Below, piece after piece: positions 1-8,526 of a stretch of DNA of 64,000 nt (the first letter of the stretch is position 1; every line of letters begins with the position of its first letter). The notes below the pieces were generated by a model that was given only the letters and a program-made list of their open reading frames with translations, did no database searches and was not told where the DNA came from. This DNA comes from Paraburkholderia graminis C4D1M (GTDB taxonomy: Bacteria; Pseudomonadota; Gammaproteobacteria; Burkholderiales; Burkholderiaceae): assembly GCF_000172415.1 (NCBI RefSeq), contig NZ_ABLD01000002.1, forward strand, positions 124,001-188,000, read 5' to 3'. Made by a program: the position numbers and the translations under genes.

Positions 1-1
1 G

Positions 2-577
2 ATGTCCGTGCTCGTCGCGCTGCCCGCCGCTTACGCGTTCTCGCGTTACCGCTTTCTCGGCGACAAGCACATGTTCTTCTGGCTGCTCACCAACCGGATG
101 ACGCCGCCCGCCGTGTTTTTACTACCGTTTTTCCAGCTCTATTCGAGCGTCGGTCTAACCGACACGTATATCGCCGTCGCGCTCGCGCACATGCTGTTCA
201 ACGTGCCGCTCGCCGTGTGGATTCTCGAAGGCTTCATGTCGGGCGTGTCGCGGGAAATCGACGAGACCGCGTACATCGACGGCTATACGTTCCCCGCTTT
301 CTTCGTGAAGATCTTTCTGCCGCTGATCAAATCGGGCGTCGGCGTCACGGCGTTTTTCTGCTTCATGTTCAGTTGGGTCGAACTGCTGCTCGCGCGCACG
401 CTGACGTCCGTCAATGCGAAGCCGATTGCGGCCGTGATGACGCGCACCGTATCGGCGGCCGGCATGGATTGGGGCGTGCTGTCGGCGGCGGGCGTGCTGA
501 CCATCGTGCCCGGCGCGCTGGTGATCTACTTCGTGCGCAACTACATCGCGAAGGGCTTTGCGATGGGGAGAGTCTGA
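2..577 (+). CDS. glpQ: ABC transporter permease, glycerol-type (5' end outside window)
   Basis: Inner-membrane permease of a carbohydrate-type ABC importer (MalG/UgpE-like family). The visible 191 residues hold several hydrophobic spans and, near residues 86-110, the cytoplasmic EAA-type loop (EIDETAYIDGY followed by IFLPL) that contacts the ATPase. The gene is cut at the left edge, so its true start lies outside the window. It is followed with a 1-base overlap (TGATG) by a DUF2160 gene and then by a large binding protein. This permease-DUF2160-binding protein order matches the GlpSTPQUV glycerol importer described in Rhizobium leguminosarum, where GlpQ is the second permease; it is not the E. 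coli phosphodiesterase of the same name. The family is certain, the glycerol substrate is inferred from context. Confidence 0.85.
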   Translation: MSVLVALPAAYAFSRYRFLGDKHMFFWLLTNRMTPPAVFLLPFFQLYSSVGLTDTYIAVALAHMLFNVPLAVWILEGFMSGVSREIDETAYIDGYTFPAFFVKIFLPLIKSGVGVTAFFCFMFSWVELLLARTLTSVNAKPIAAVMTRTVSAAGMDWGVLSAAGVLTIVPGALVIYFVRNYIAKGFAMGRV

Positions 578-858
578 TGTTCACGTGGATGTACTGGACG
601 CCCGAGGTGGCGATCTTCTTCGTCTGCATCGTCGTGATGCTGGCCGGCATGACCGTGTGGGAACTGCGCTCGCCGACGCATGAACGCAAGGGCTTTCTGC
701 CTATCGCGACCACGCGCGGCGATCGCCTTTTTATCGGCCTGCTCGCGGCCGCGTATGTGAATCTCGCGTGGATCGGCATTAGCGCCGAAGGCTCGACTTC
801 GTGGCCGGGCTCGCTGGCTTCGCTACTGGTTCTGCTCGCGATCATGTGGAAAGGTTGA
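577..858 (+). CDS. glpU: DUF2160 small membrane protein of glycerol ABC transporter
   Basis: Small inner-membrane protein of 93 residues with two or three hydrophobic spans (about residues 8-24, 50-66 and 74-90). It matches the DUF2160 family, which sits almost exclusively inside glycerol-type ABC operons and is called GlpU in Rhizobium; its biochemical role is unknown. The ATG at 577 shares its A with the TGA of the upstream permease gene, so translation is probably coupled. A longer reading of the same frame from 217 exists but lies antiphase inside the permease gene and is rejected. Confidence 0.85.
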   Translation: MFTWMYWTPEVAIFFVCIVVMLAGMTVWELRSPTHERKGFLPIATTRGDRLFIGLLAAAYVNLAWIGISAEGSTSWPGSLASLLVLLAIMWKG

Positions 859-964
859 ATAGAAACGAAACGCACGCAATGAGCACTCGCAATTGCCGGT
901 TCCGCTGATGCCCCAAGCGGGCGCCGGAAAGATCGAAGGGGCACGAAGGACACAGGAGAAGACC

Positions 965-2704
965 ATGCAACAGAGGAGACGGATCGTCGCGCTCGCAGTG
1001 GCAAGCATCGTGTCGGGTGCCTTTGGGAACCAGGCTATGGCGGGCATACCTGAAGCGCAGAAGTGGGTCGATAGCGAGTTTCAACCTAGCACGCTCTCGA
1101 AACAGCAGCAGATGGACGAAATGAAATGGTTCGTCGACACCGCGAACAAACTGAAGTCGCAAGGGGTCAAGGAAATTCACGTCGTGTCGGAAACGATCGA
1201 CACGCATATCTACGAATCCAAAACGCTCGCGAAAGCCTTCACTGAAATCACCGGCATTCAGGTGAAGCACGACATCATTCAGGAAGGCGATGTCGTCGAA
1301 AAATTGCAGACGTCGATGCAATCCGGGCAAAGCATTTACGATGGCTGGATCTCGGACTCCGATCTGATCGGCACGCACTATCGCTATGGCGTCATCATCC
1401 CGCTGTCCGATTACATGGAGGGTGAAGGCAAGCAATACACGAATCCTGGGCTCGATATCAAAGACTTTATCGGCACCAGCTTCACGACGGCGCCGGACAA
1501 GAAGCTCTATCAACTGCCCGATCAGCAGTTCGCCAATCTTTACTGGTTCCGCGCGGACTGGTTCGCCCGCAAGGACTTGCAGGACAAGTTCAAGGCGAAG
1601 TACGGCTATGAGTTGGGCGTGCCGGTGAACTGGTCCGCGTATGAAGACATCGCCGAGTTCTTTACGAATGACGTGAAGAACATCGACGGCGAAAAAGTCT
1701 ACGGCCATATGGACTACGGCAAGAAAGACCCGTCGCTCGGATGGCGCTTTACCGACGCATGGCTTTCAATGGCGGGCGAAGCCGATAAGGGCATTCCGAA
1801 CGGCATGCCCGTCGACGAATGGGGCATTCGCGTGACGCCGGACGGTTGCCATCCGGTTGGCGCATCGGTGTCGCGCGGCGGCGGCACCAACAGCCCGGCG
1901 GCCGTCTATGCGACGACCAAATACATCGACTGGCTCAAGAAATACGCGCCGCCCGAAGCGTCCGGCATGACCTTCAGCGAGGCCGGCCCTGTGCCCGCGC
2001 AAGGGAAGATCGCGCAGCAGGTGTTCTGGTACACCGCGTTCACCGCGTCGATGCTGAAACCCGGCAACGTGACGAACCCCGACGGCACGCCGAAGTGGCG
2101 CATGGCGCCGTCGCCGCACGGCGCGTACTGGAAGGACGGCATGCAGAACGGCTATCAGGACGTCGGCTCGTGGACCTTCTTCAAGTCGACGCCGGCCAAT
2201 CAGCGCGCCGCCGCATGGCTGTATGCGCAGTTCGTGACGTCGAAGAGCGTGTCGCTGAAGAAGTCGATTGTCGGTCTCACGTTCATTCGCGACTCCGATA
2301 TTCATAGCGACTACTTCACGAAGAACGCGGACAAGTACGGCGGTTTGATCGAGTTCTATCGTAGCCCGGCACGCGTCGCATGGACGCCGACCGGCAACAA
2401 TGTGCCGGACTATCCGAAGATGGCGCAGCTCTGGTGGAAGAACGTGGGCACCGCAGTCGCTGGAGAAAAGACGCCACAGGCCGCAATGGATAACCTCGCC
2501 AAGGAGATGGACCAGGTGTTGTCGCGCTTGCAACGCGCCGGCATGAAGGCATGCGCGCCGGAGATGAATGCGGCAAGCGATCCGTCGAAGTGGTTGTCCG
2601 ATCAGCACGCGCCGTGGAAAAAGCTCGCCAACGAAAAGCCGAAGGGCGAGACGGTCAAGTACGATCAGTTGCTGTCGGCGTGGAAGGCGGGCAAGGTGCG
2701 GTAA
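965..2704 (+). CDS. glpV: ABC transporter substrate-binding protein, glycerol-type
   Basis: Periplasmic solute-binding protein of 579 residues, larger than a typical sugar-binding protein but the usual size for GlpV-like proteins. Residues 1-26 form a signal peptide (MQQRRR basic start, hydrophobic stretch, cleavage likely after AMA). The start at 965 is chosen because AGGAGA lies about 5 bases upstream and the signal peptide begins there; an in-frame reading from 893 would put 24 odd residues in front. It closes the transporter operon 106 bases after glpU and is followed by a strong terminator hairpin. It would deliver substrate, most likely glycerol, to the permeases. ATPase genes are expected left of the window. 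Confidence 0.85.
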   Translation: MQQRRRIVALAVASIVSGAFGNQAMAGIPEAQKWVDSEFQPSTLSKQQQMDEMKWFVDTANKLKSQGVKEIHVVSETIDTHIYESKTLAKAFTEITGIQVKHDIIQEGDVVEKLQTSMQSGQSIYDGWISDSDLIGTHYRYGVIIPLSDYMEGEGKQYTNPGLDIKDFIGTSFTTAPDKKLYQLPDQQFANLYWFRADWFARKDLQDKFKAKYGYELGVPVNWSAYEDIAEFFTNDVKNIDGEKVYGHMDYGKKDPSLGWRFTDAWLSMAGEADKGIPNGMPVDEWGIRVTPDGCHPVGASVSRGGGTNSPAAVYATTKYIDWLKKYAPPEASGMTFSEAGPVPAQGKIAQQVFWYTAFTASMLKPGNVTNPDGTPKWRMAPSPHGAYWKDGMQNGYQDVGSWTFFKSTPANQRAAAWLYAQFVTSKSVSLKKSIVGLTFIRDSDIHSDYFTKNADKYGGLIEFYRSPARVAWTPTGNNVPDYPKMAQLWWKNVGTAVAGEKTPQAAMDNLAKEMDQVLSRLQRAGMKACAPEMNAASDPSKWLSDQHAPWKKLANEKPKGETVKYDQLLSAWKAGKVR

Positions 2705-2743
2705 GCGGCTAACGTTGCGATCGGCAATCCGCAGTCAGTTTGT

Positions 2744-2777
2744 GAAAGGGCGGCACGATTGATTGTGCCGCCCTTTC
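2744..2777 (+). terminator. Rho-independent terminator after glpV
   Basis: A 13-bp perfect stem (GAAAGGGCGGCAC with GTGCCGCCCTTTC) around an 8-base loop, followed by CTTTCTTATT. It starts 40 bases after the stop codon and ends the transporter operon. It also lies just before the stop of the convergent DUF1697 gene and may serve both strands. Confidence 0.85.
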
Positions 2778-2809
2778 CTTTCTTATTAGCGCCGATTGAA
2801 GACTTTAAG

Positions 2810-3319
2810 CTACTCGTTCGCCATCTCGACTAGCTTTGCAACCGTGTTCATGTTGCGCGCGGTTCCCGTTTTGGCTGCGGGAATTTTGAGCTTCGTGTCG
2901 GCCATTCCGTTGTTGTAGTGCACGTAAATCTCGCGCGTGCCGAGCGCCATTTCTTCGTCGCGCTGGCCGCTTGCGTGAGCGAGTGCATCGGCGGGCGGCG
3001 GTGCGTCGAGAAAGATCGCGACCGTACGATTCGCTGGGGCCGACTTGAACGGATTCGCCGCGAGTATTTGCGCAAGTTCCGCGCTCGTGCGCACCGCGAC
3101 GCCGACCGGCTTGCCCGCATACGCTTTGAGACAACGCTCGAGCCGGCTCTTCACCGACGCTTCGGCAAGCTTGCTGTCGAACACGACATTGCCGCTCGCA
3201 ATATACGTGCGGACATTCGTGAAGCCAACGGATTCGCACATACTTCGCAACTCAGCCATTGGCAGTTTGCCGGTGCCGCCGACATTCACGGCGCGCAGAA
3301 GAGCGATATATCGGGTCAT
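2810..3319 (-). CDS. DUF1697 domain-containing protein
   Basis: Cytoplasmic protein of 169 residues, full length for the DUF1697 family. It shows the family opening (TRYIALLRAVNVGG near the N-terminus) and the mid-protein stretch TYIASGNVVFDS. The family has no established biochemical role; structures show two ferredoxin-like folds. It stands alone, convergent with the transporter operon and followed on the same strand, upstream, by the DUF2182-DUF899 pair. The start ATG at 3319 begins exactly at the conserved N-terminus. Confidence 0.85.
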   Translation of the reverse strand: MTRYIALLRAVNVGGTGKLPMAELRSMCESVGFTNVRTYIASGNVVFDSKLAEASVKSRLERCLKAYAGKPVGVAVRTSAELAQILAANPFKSAPANRTVAIFLDAPPPADALAHASGQRDEEMALGTREIYVHYNNGMADTKLKIPAAKTGTARNMNTVAKLVEMANE

Positions 3320-3359
3320 CAGTTCGTTTCTGTTTTATTGAGCGTTGCAACGAATGCTT

Positions 3360-4187
3360 TTACATGAACGAAGCGGCTCTCACGATCATCAGCAAACCCG
3401 TGCCGACGATTGTGAACCCAATGCCTCGCACGACAAGCGGACCACGCGGCGCGAGACGCTCGAGCGTGATCGCCACAGTAAGCGCGGCCATCGCCAGAAG
3501 ATCCATCACGCCGATCGCGACGAGTACCGCCGTGAAGCTCGCGCAGCAATAGCAGCAATGAAGCCCGAGACGCAGGCCGTATCGTAACGCGGCATCGGAA
3601 CGCAGCGGCAATGCAGCGTGGCCGCATTCCTGTGGCTGTTGGCAGCAGTCGAGATAATGCGCCTTCCATGCGGAGGATTGCAACGCGCCTGCGAGCAGCA
3701 CCATCACACCGGCTATAACGGGCACAGCATGCGAGAGCGCCGGCACTCGCATTTGAAGCGTGGCGAAGGCCGCGCCGAGCGCGAACACCACCGCGCCCAA
3801 TGCAGCCCATACGGCGAAATAGCCGATGCCTGCGAGCCAGGTCAACCATGTGAGCATCGCTGCCCGCGCGTGCGTCACACTACAGAGCGCTTCGCGATAA
3901 CGCCACAACACAGGCGCGACGGAAGGCAGCATCATCGCGGTCATCATCGCGATCCACATGCCGACGAACGATGCCGCGACGCGCGGCCACGTCTGTCCGC
4001 ACATGGGCATCCACATCATCGACATGCTCCAGCCGCCGGGCATCGGCAACTCGCCCATTGCCGACATCGACAGGCAAGCCGCGATGGTCGCGCCCGCACT
4101 GATCGCGAACAGCAAGCCGCAGACGCTGTAGAAAGCAGCGCGCGCAGAGCATCGCGCGCCGCTTTCGCCGACACTAACGAGGTCCAT
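3360..4187 (-). CDS. DUF2182 predicted metal-binding integral membrane protein
   Basis: Integral membrane protein of 275 residues with six or seven hydrophobic segments. It is rich in Met, Cys and His: the MSMMWMPMCGQTWP stretch in the first third, WIAMMTAMMLPS, and DCCQQPQECGH plus HCCYCCASF in the last third. These fit the DUF2182/COG5486 description of a predicted metal-binding membrane protein. The start is placed at 4187, 8 bases after the stop of the DUF899 gene, with a GAGG-like site in between; the longer open frame from 4406 overlaps that gene antiphase. It forms a two-gene operon with DUF899. Copper or another thiophilic metal is a reasonable but unproven guess. Confidence 0.85.
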   Translation of the reverse strand: MDLVSVGESGARCSARAAFYSVCGLLFAISAGATIAACLSMSAMGELPMPGGWSMSMMWMPMCGQTWPRVAASFVGMWIAMMTAMMLPSVAPVLWRYREALCSVTHARAAMLTWLTWLAGIGYFAVWAALGAVVFALGAAFATLQMRVPALSHAVPVIAGVMVLLAGALQSSAWKAHYLDCCQQPQECGHAALPLRSDAALRYGLRLGLHCCYCCASFTAVLVAIGVMDLLAMAALTVAITLERLAPRGPLVVRGIGFTIVGTGLLMIVRAASFM

Positions 4188-4195
4188 CACGCGCC

Positions 4196-4963
4196 TCAGC
4201 GCTTCTCGTATTCGTCGTGACGGCGCCACCAGATGCCCGTCTCGTTGCGCCCTTTCGGCGCGCGGTCGAGCCATTGGTACATGCCCCACAGTCCGTCGAG
4301 TCCGCGCGCATAAGTCGAGTACGTGTGGTACACGTCGCCGTCTTCGAGCACGAACGCGCTCAGTCCTGGCCGGTCGCGCGCATACGTCGACGGGTCGGTT
4401 CCGCAAGTCTCCGCAAATTGAGCGACGGGTTCGGGCGCCGGCACGGCGTCCATTGCGTGACGCCCGCGCTGATAGTTATATTCGACGGTGCCCTCGCGCT
4501 GCTGCTGCTCGGTGAACGAGATATTGAAGTCGAAGTTGAAGTCGCTGCCCGCCGACGACGCCCACGGAAACGTCCAGCCCATGCGCCGTTTATATTCCTG
4601 AAGCTTCGCAAGCGGGGCGCGCGAAATCGCCATCAGCCTCACGTCGTGATTCGCGAGATGAACCTCGAAGCCGTCGAAGCCGTCCGCAATCGACGAGCAC
4701 GACGGGCAGCCCGCCTTGTAGTCCGGCCCGAACATGAAGTGATAAACGAGAAGCTGCGAGCGTCCTGCAAACAGATCGGCAAGCGTTGCACTGCCTTGCT
4801 CGGTTTCAAATCGATACGTCTTGTCGACGCGAACCCAGGGCAATTCCTGGCGTTGCCGCGCGATCTCGTCGCTGCGCCGCGTCAATTCTTTTTCCGCGTT
4901 GAGCAGATCAAGGCGCGCGGCCAGCCATTCTTCGCGTGTCCCGGTCTTATGTGTCGTGGTCAT
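4196..4963 (-). CDS. DUF899 family thioredoxin-like protein
   Basis: Protein of 255 residues of the DUF899 family (COG4312), thioredoxin-fold proteins of unknown reaction. Visible marks are the REEWLAARLDLLNAEKELTRR opening (split here as REEWLAARLDLL then NAEKELTRR), a CxxC pair in GCPSCSSIADGF after a YHFMFGP strand, and the closing GIWWRRHDEY signature. No signal peptide, so cytosolic. It is the first gene of a pair with the DUF2182 membrane protein (8-base gap) and is divergent from a winged-helix gene at 5087, which may regulate it. The pairing of a thiol-redox-like protein with a Met/Cys-rich membrane protein suggests metal or redox handling (inference). Confidence 0.88.
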   Translation of the reverse strand: MTTTHKTGTREEWLAARLDLLNAEKELTRRSDEIARQRQELPWVRVDKTYRFETEQGSATLADLFAGRSQLLVYHFMFGPDYKAGCPSCSSIADGFDGFEVHLANHDVRLMAISRAPLAKLQEYKRRMGWTFPWASSAGSDFNFDFNISFTEQQQREGTVEYNYQRGRHAMDAVPAPEPVAQFAETCGTDPSTYARDRPGLSAFVLEDGDVYHTYSTYARGLDGLWGMYQWLDRAPKGRNETGIWWRRHDEYEKR

Positions 4964-5012
4964 GGCTCTCTCCGTTCGGTTTCCTTCGTCGTTCGATCGC
5001 TTTCGATACGAC

Positions 5013-5043
5013 GTACTGGTTAGCGGTCGTGCTAGATTAGTAC
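5013..5043. promoter_or_regulatory. Imperfect inverted repeat between divergent genes (possible operator)
   Basis: GTACTGGTTAG and CTAGATTAGTAC face each other (outer GTACT/AGTAC perfect, inner part imperfect) in the 123-base gap between the DUF899 gene and the winged-helix gene. It is positioned as an operator for the divergent pair. Weak: only the outer five bases and a TAG/CTA core pair perfectly. Confidence 0.3.
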
Positions 5044-5086
5044 CGGGATTCCTGACCGTGGGAGTGACAAGTGTGGCGCGATTTCA

Positions 5087-6313
5087 ATGAAGACCGATCC
5101 GCTCATTCAAGCCGCGGCGCAGGCACTCGCGGCCGGTGATCCGCTCGGCGCATTGAAGCGCGTCGCCTTGCGCGACGACGCGCCGGCGCTCGCGCTTCGC
5201 GGCATCGCCATGGCGCAACTCGGCGATCTGATTCGGGCGAAGGCGCTGGTGCGAAGTGCCGCGCGCGCGTTCGGCGCCCGGCAAGCCGTCGCGCGTGCGC
5301 GATGCGTGGTGGCGGAAGCGGAGATCGCCCTCGCCTCGCGCGATCTTGCGTGGCCAGCCAAAGCGCTCCGCGACGCGCGCGCGATTCTCGAAGCCCACGG
5401 CGACCGCGCCAATGCCGCGCATGCAGCGTATCTGGAGGTGCGGCGGCGCGTGCTGATCGGTCATATCGACGACGCTGAGCGCCTGCTTGCCGCGCTCGAT
5501 CCCACGCCTTTGCCGCCTGCGTTGCGGGCCGCGCATGAGCTGGTCGTCGCAGGCGTCGCGCTGCGGCGCTTGCAGACTGCCGCGGCTCGCGTCGCATTCG
5601 CACGCGCGAAACAGGCCGCCTATGAAGCGCGTATTCCCGCGCTGATCGCCGAAGTGGAAAGCGCTTCGCACACGCTGAAGCTGCCCGCCGCGCGTCTGAT
5701 CGCAAGCGGCGAAGAGCGGCTTTTGCTGCTCGACGAAGTGGAAGCGTTGCTCGCGTCAGAGGCTCTCGTGGTCGACGCATGCCGTCACGTCGTGCAGAAG
5801 ACCGGCGCGATCGTCTCGCTGACGCGGCGGCCCGTGCTGTTCGATCTCGCGTATCAACTCGCCGAAGCGTGGCCCGCCGATGTCCCGCGCGACATGTTGA
5901 TCGCGCGCGCCTTCAGGACGAGCCACGCCGACGACTCGCATCGCGCGCGCCTGCGTGTAGAAATGGGCCGCTTGCGCACGATGCTCGGCGCGCTCGCCGA
6001 AGTGAGTGCAACGCGGCGCGGCTTTGCGTTGATGCCGCGTCACGGGCATCGCGTTGTGCTGCTCGCGCGTCCCGTCGAAGAAACTCACGCGGCCATGCTC
6101 GCACTGCTCGCCGATGGCGAGTCGTGGTCGAGTTCCGCGCTTGCGCTCGCACTCGGCGCAAGCCAGCGCACCGTTCAGCGCACACTCGATTCGCTCGCGG
6201 CCGCAGGCAAGGCGCAGTCTTTTGGCCGCGGACGCGCGCGCCGCTGGATGGCGCCGCCCGCATCCGGATTCGCGACAACGTTGTTACTCTCCGCGCCGCT
6301 CGCGCTCAATTAG
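5087..6313 (+). CDS. Winged-helix/TPR-like putative transcriptional regulator
   Basis: Protein of 408 residues, alanine- and arginine-rich. The first ~230 residues are helical repeats of TPR character (LAAGDPLGALKR, ALALRGIAMAQLGDLIRAKALVRSAARAFG). A DNA-binding-like region (RARLRVEMGRLRTMLGAL, about 285-302) follows. The end holds a second helix-turn-helix, SSSALALALGASQRTVQRTLDSLAAAGKAQSFGRGRARRW. This looks like a one-component regulator with a helical sensor. It diverges from the DUF899-DUF2182 operon across a 123-base gap and is followed 9 bases later by a beta-propeller gene. I do not recognise a named family, and no strong ribosome site precedes the ATG at 5087. Confidence 0.75.
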   Translation: MKTDPLIQAAAQALAAGDPLGALKRVALRDDAPALALRGIAMAQLGDLIRAKALVRSAARAFGARQAVARARCVVAEAEIALASRDLAWPAKALRDARAILEAHGDRANAAHAAYLEVRRRVLIGHIDDAERLLAALDPTPLPPALRAAHELVVAGVALRRLQTAAARVAFARAKQAAYEARIPALIAEVESASHTLKLPAARLIASGEERLLLLDEVEALLASEALVVDACRHVVQKTGAIVSLTRRPVLFDLAYQLAEAWPADVPRDMLIARAFRTSHADDSHRARLRVEMGRLRTMLGALAEVSATRRGFALMPRHGHRVVLLARPVEETHAAMLALLADGESWSSSALALALGASQRTVQRTLDSLAAAGKAQSFGRGRARRWMAPPASGFATTLLLSAPLALN

Positions 6314-6322
6314 GATGACAGC

Positions 6323-6976
6323 ATGAATCGATCAAACGCCACCATCATCCGTGAATACGGTCCCTTTCCGGACGTCGAGCAAGTGGGCGGCGTCACTTAT
6401 GACGGCCAGCATGTCTGGATCGCGGCCGGGAAGACGCTGAACGCATTCGATCCCGCGAGCGGTGACACGCTGCGCAGCATAGAGATCGCCGCCGACGCGG
6501 GCACGGCCTTCGACGGCCAGCATCTGTACCAGATCGCCGAAGGCCGCATCCACAAGATCGACCCGGCCAGCGGCCGCATACTCTCGACGATTCCCGCGCC
6601 TGGCGGCAACGGCGCTTCAGGACTTGCGTGGGCTGAAGGGTCGCTGTGGGTCGGCGAATATCGCGAGCGCAAGATTCATCAGGTCGATCCCGAGACCGGC
6701 GCGGTGCTGTCCACCATTCAATCGAATCGCTTCGTGACGGGCGTCACGTGGGTCGACGGCGAGCTTTGGCACGGCACCTGGGAAGACGACGCGAGCGAGC
6801 TGCGTCACATCGATCCGGGTACCGGCGAAGTTCTGGAAAGCCTCGAGATGCCGGCGGGCGTCGGCGTGTCCGGTCTCGAGTCGGACGGCGGCGAGCAATT
6901 CTTTTGCGGCGGCGGCAATAGCGCAACAGTGCGCGCCGTGCGCCGCCCCGAACGCGAGACTGGCGAAGTCAGATAG
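6323..6976 (+). CDS. Beta-propeller (glutamine cyclotransferase/YncE-like) protein
   Basis: Protein of 217 residues made of repeated propeller blades: VGGVTYDGQHVWIAAGKTL..FDPASG, AFDGQHLYQIAEGRIHKIDPASGR, GLAWAEGSLWVGEYRERKIHQVDPETG, GVTWVDGELWHGTW..RHIDPGTGEV. The repeated D-P-x-[TS]-G turns are typical of YncE-, SMP-30- and glutamine-cyclotransferase-like sensors or hydrolases. No signal peptide is seen, so it is likely cytoplasmic, and at four to five blades it is short for a closed propeller. It follows the winged-helix gene by 9 bases with AGGAT in front, so both are co-transcribed. Function unknown; a ligand-sensing partner of the regulator is possible. Confidence 0.78.
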   Translation: MNRSNATIIREYGPFPDVEQVGGVTYDGQHVWIAAGKTLNAFDPASGDTLRSIEIAADAGTAFDGQHLYQIAEGRIHKIDPASGRILSTIPAPGGNGASGLAWAEGSLWVGEYRERKIHQVDPETGAVLSTIQSNRFVTGVTWVDGELWHGTWEDDASELRHIDPGTGEVLESLEMPAGVGVSGLESDGGEQFFCGGGNSATVRAVRRPERETGEVR

Positions 6977-7017
6977 CAGCAGTTGCGGCGCGCGGCATGC
7001 TGCGCCGCACCGCATGT

Positions 7018-8415
7018 TCACGCATGCCGATGACCATGATCGCCGCTGCTCATCGACTGCGGTTCGTCGTATTCCTGCGAGATGTCCTTGTTCGTGTAGT
7101 CGCCCAGACGCGATGCAGCAATGAGGCTCAGCAGCCCGCAAACGAACACATAGATGGCAATGGCGTAGCCCGAGTGATAGTAAGCGAACAGCGCCGTCGC
7201 GATCAGCGGCGCGGGACCGCCCGCGATCACCGACGCCAATTGATACCCGAGCGACGCGCCGCTATAGCGCAGCCGCCCTGTGAACGACTCGGCGATCAAT
7301 GCGGCTTGCGGTCCGTACATCATCGAGTGCGGTACGAGCGAGAGCACGATGGCCACGAAAATCCACGTCGGATCGCGCGTGTCGACCATGGCGAAATAAA
7401 CAAAGCCGAACAGGCCCGCCGCGGCCGCGCCGATCATGTACATGCGACGCCGCCCGATCAGATCGGACACATGGCCGAACAGCGGAATAGTGCCGAATTC
7501 GAGCACGGAAGCGACCAGCACCGCCGTCAACAGCAGATCGCGAGACGCGCCAAGCGTCGTTACGCCATACGTGAAAACAAATGCCGTGAAGATGTAGAAC
7601 GGCGCCTGTTCCGCCATGCGCGCAATCGCCGAAAGAAGAATGTCTTTCGGCTGACGGCGAATGACTTCGAGCATCGGCGTCTTTTCGATTTTGCGTTCCG
7701 CGAGAAGCTTCGCGAAGATCGGCGTCTCGAGAATGTTCAGTCGAATGTAGAGGCCGATTGCGACCAGAACAATGCTCAGGAAGAACGGCACGCGCCAGCC
7801 CCAGGTCAGGAACGCGTCGCCGGAAATGGCGCTCATTGCCAATACCGCGAGGTTCGCGATGAATAGCCCGGCGGGCACACCGAACTGCGGCCACGACGCG
7901 ACGAAGCCGCGGTGCGCGTTGGTGCGCGCCCATTCCATCGACATCAGCACCGACCCGCCCCACTCGCCGCCGACGCCCACGCCCTGAATGAAGCGCAGCA
8001 CCGTGAGTATCACCGCGCCCCAGATTCCAATGGACGCATACGTCGGAACAAACGCGACGGCGAAAGTCGCCAGCCCCATCAGCAGCAGCGTGACGATAAG
8101 CGTGGCTTTGCGGCCGATACGATCGCCGTAATGCCCGAAAATAGCCGCGCCCACCGGCCTCGCGATAAAGCCGACCGCGTAGATGAGAAACGCCTGGAGT
8201 GTGCCGACGAGCGGGTCCGATTGCGGAAAGTACAGCTTCGCAAATACCAGACCTGTTACCGTGCTGTAGAGAAAGAAGTCATACCATTCGATCGTCGTGC
8301 CGATCGTGCTGGCGATAACGGCGCGGCGCAGTGGCGCCGTGCGTCTTCGTCGGAGAGGGGCACCGCCCCTGGTTGCGTGGCAGTCATTTCGCACCCCCGA
8401 TTGAATGCGCGACAT
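7018..8415 (-). CDS. MFS metabolite:H+ symporter downstream of catBCA (N-terminus apparently frameshifted)
   Basis: Twelve-TM major facilitator of the metabolite:H+ symporter (MHS, ShiA/ProP-like) family, with TTIEWYDFFLY, FGHYGDRIGRK, GGEWGGS and RLRYSGASLGYQ motifs. It lies 112 bases behind catA on the same strand and probably imports an aromatic acid or pathway intermediate. The open frame starts at ATG 8415 with no ribosome site and a basic, unlike-family beginning. In another frame, the ATG at 8387 follows a GGGGG site and reads MTATQPGAVPLSDEDARR, exactly the kind of N-terminus expected. Joining it to TAPLRRAVIAST in the main frame needs a one-base shift near 8331-8345. So either the start is unusual or there is a small indel (real or an assembly error). 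Confidence 0.85.
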   Translation of the reverse strand: MSRIQSGVRNDCHATRGGAPLRRRRTAPLRRAVIASTIGTTIEWYDFFLYSTVTGLVFAKLYFPQSDPLVGTLQAFLIYAVGFIARPVGAAIFGHYGDRIGRKATLIVTLLLMGLATFAVAFVPTYASIGIWGAVILTVLRFIQGVGVGGEWGGSVLMSMEWARTNAHRGFVASWPQFGVPAGLFIANLAVLAMSAISGDAFLTWGWRVPFFLSIVLVAIGLYIRLNILETPIFAKLLAERKIEKTPMLEVIRRQPKDILLSAIARMAEQAPFYIFTAFVFTYGVTTLGASRDLLLTAVLVASVLEFGTIPLFGHVSDLIGRRRMYMIGAAAAGLFGFVYFAMVDTRDPTWIFVAIVLSLVPHSMMYGPQAALIAESFTGRLRYSGASLGYQLASVIAGGPAPLIATALFAYYHSGYAIAIYVFVCGLLSLIAASRLGDYTNKDISQEYDEPQSMSSGDHGHRHA

Positions 8416-8526
8416 TGCTGTATTGACATGTTGCGCGGGGGGAGGTTCCGGCTTCGCGTGCTTGCTTGCCTGCTTGCGTGTGCTGCGTCGCGGCGGCGAG
8501 TTCGCCGTCGAATGACTATCGGGTTC

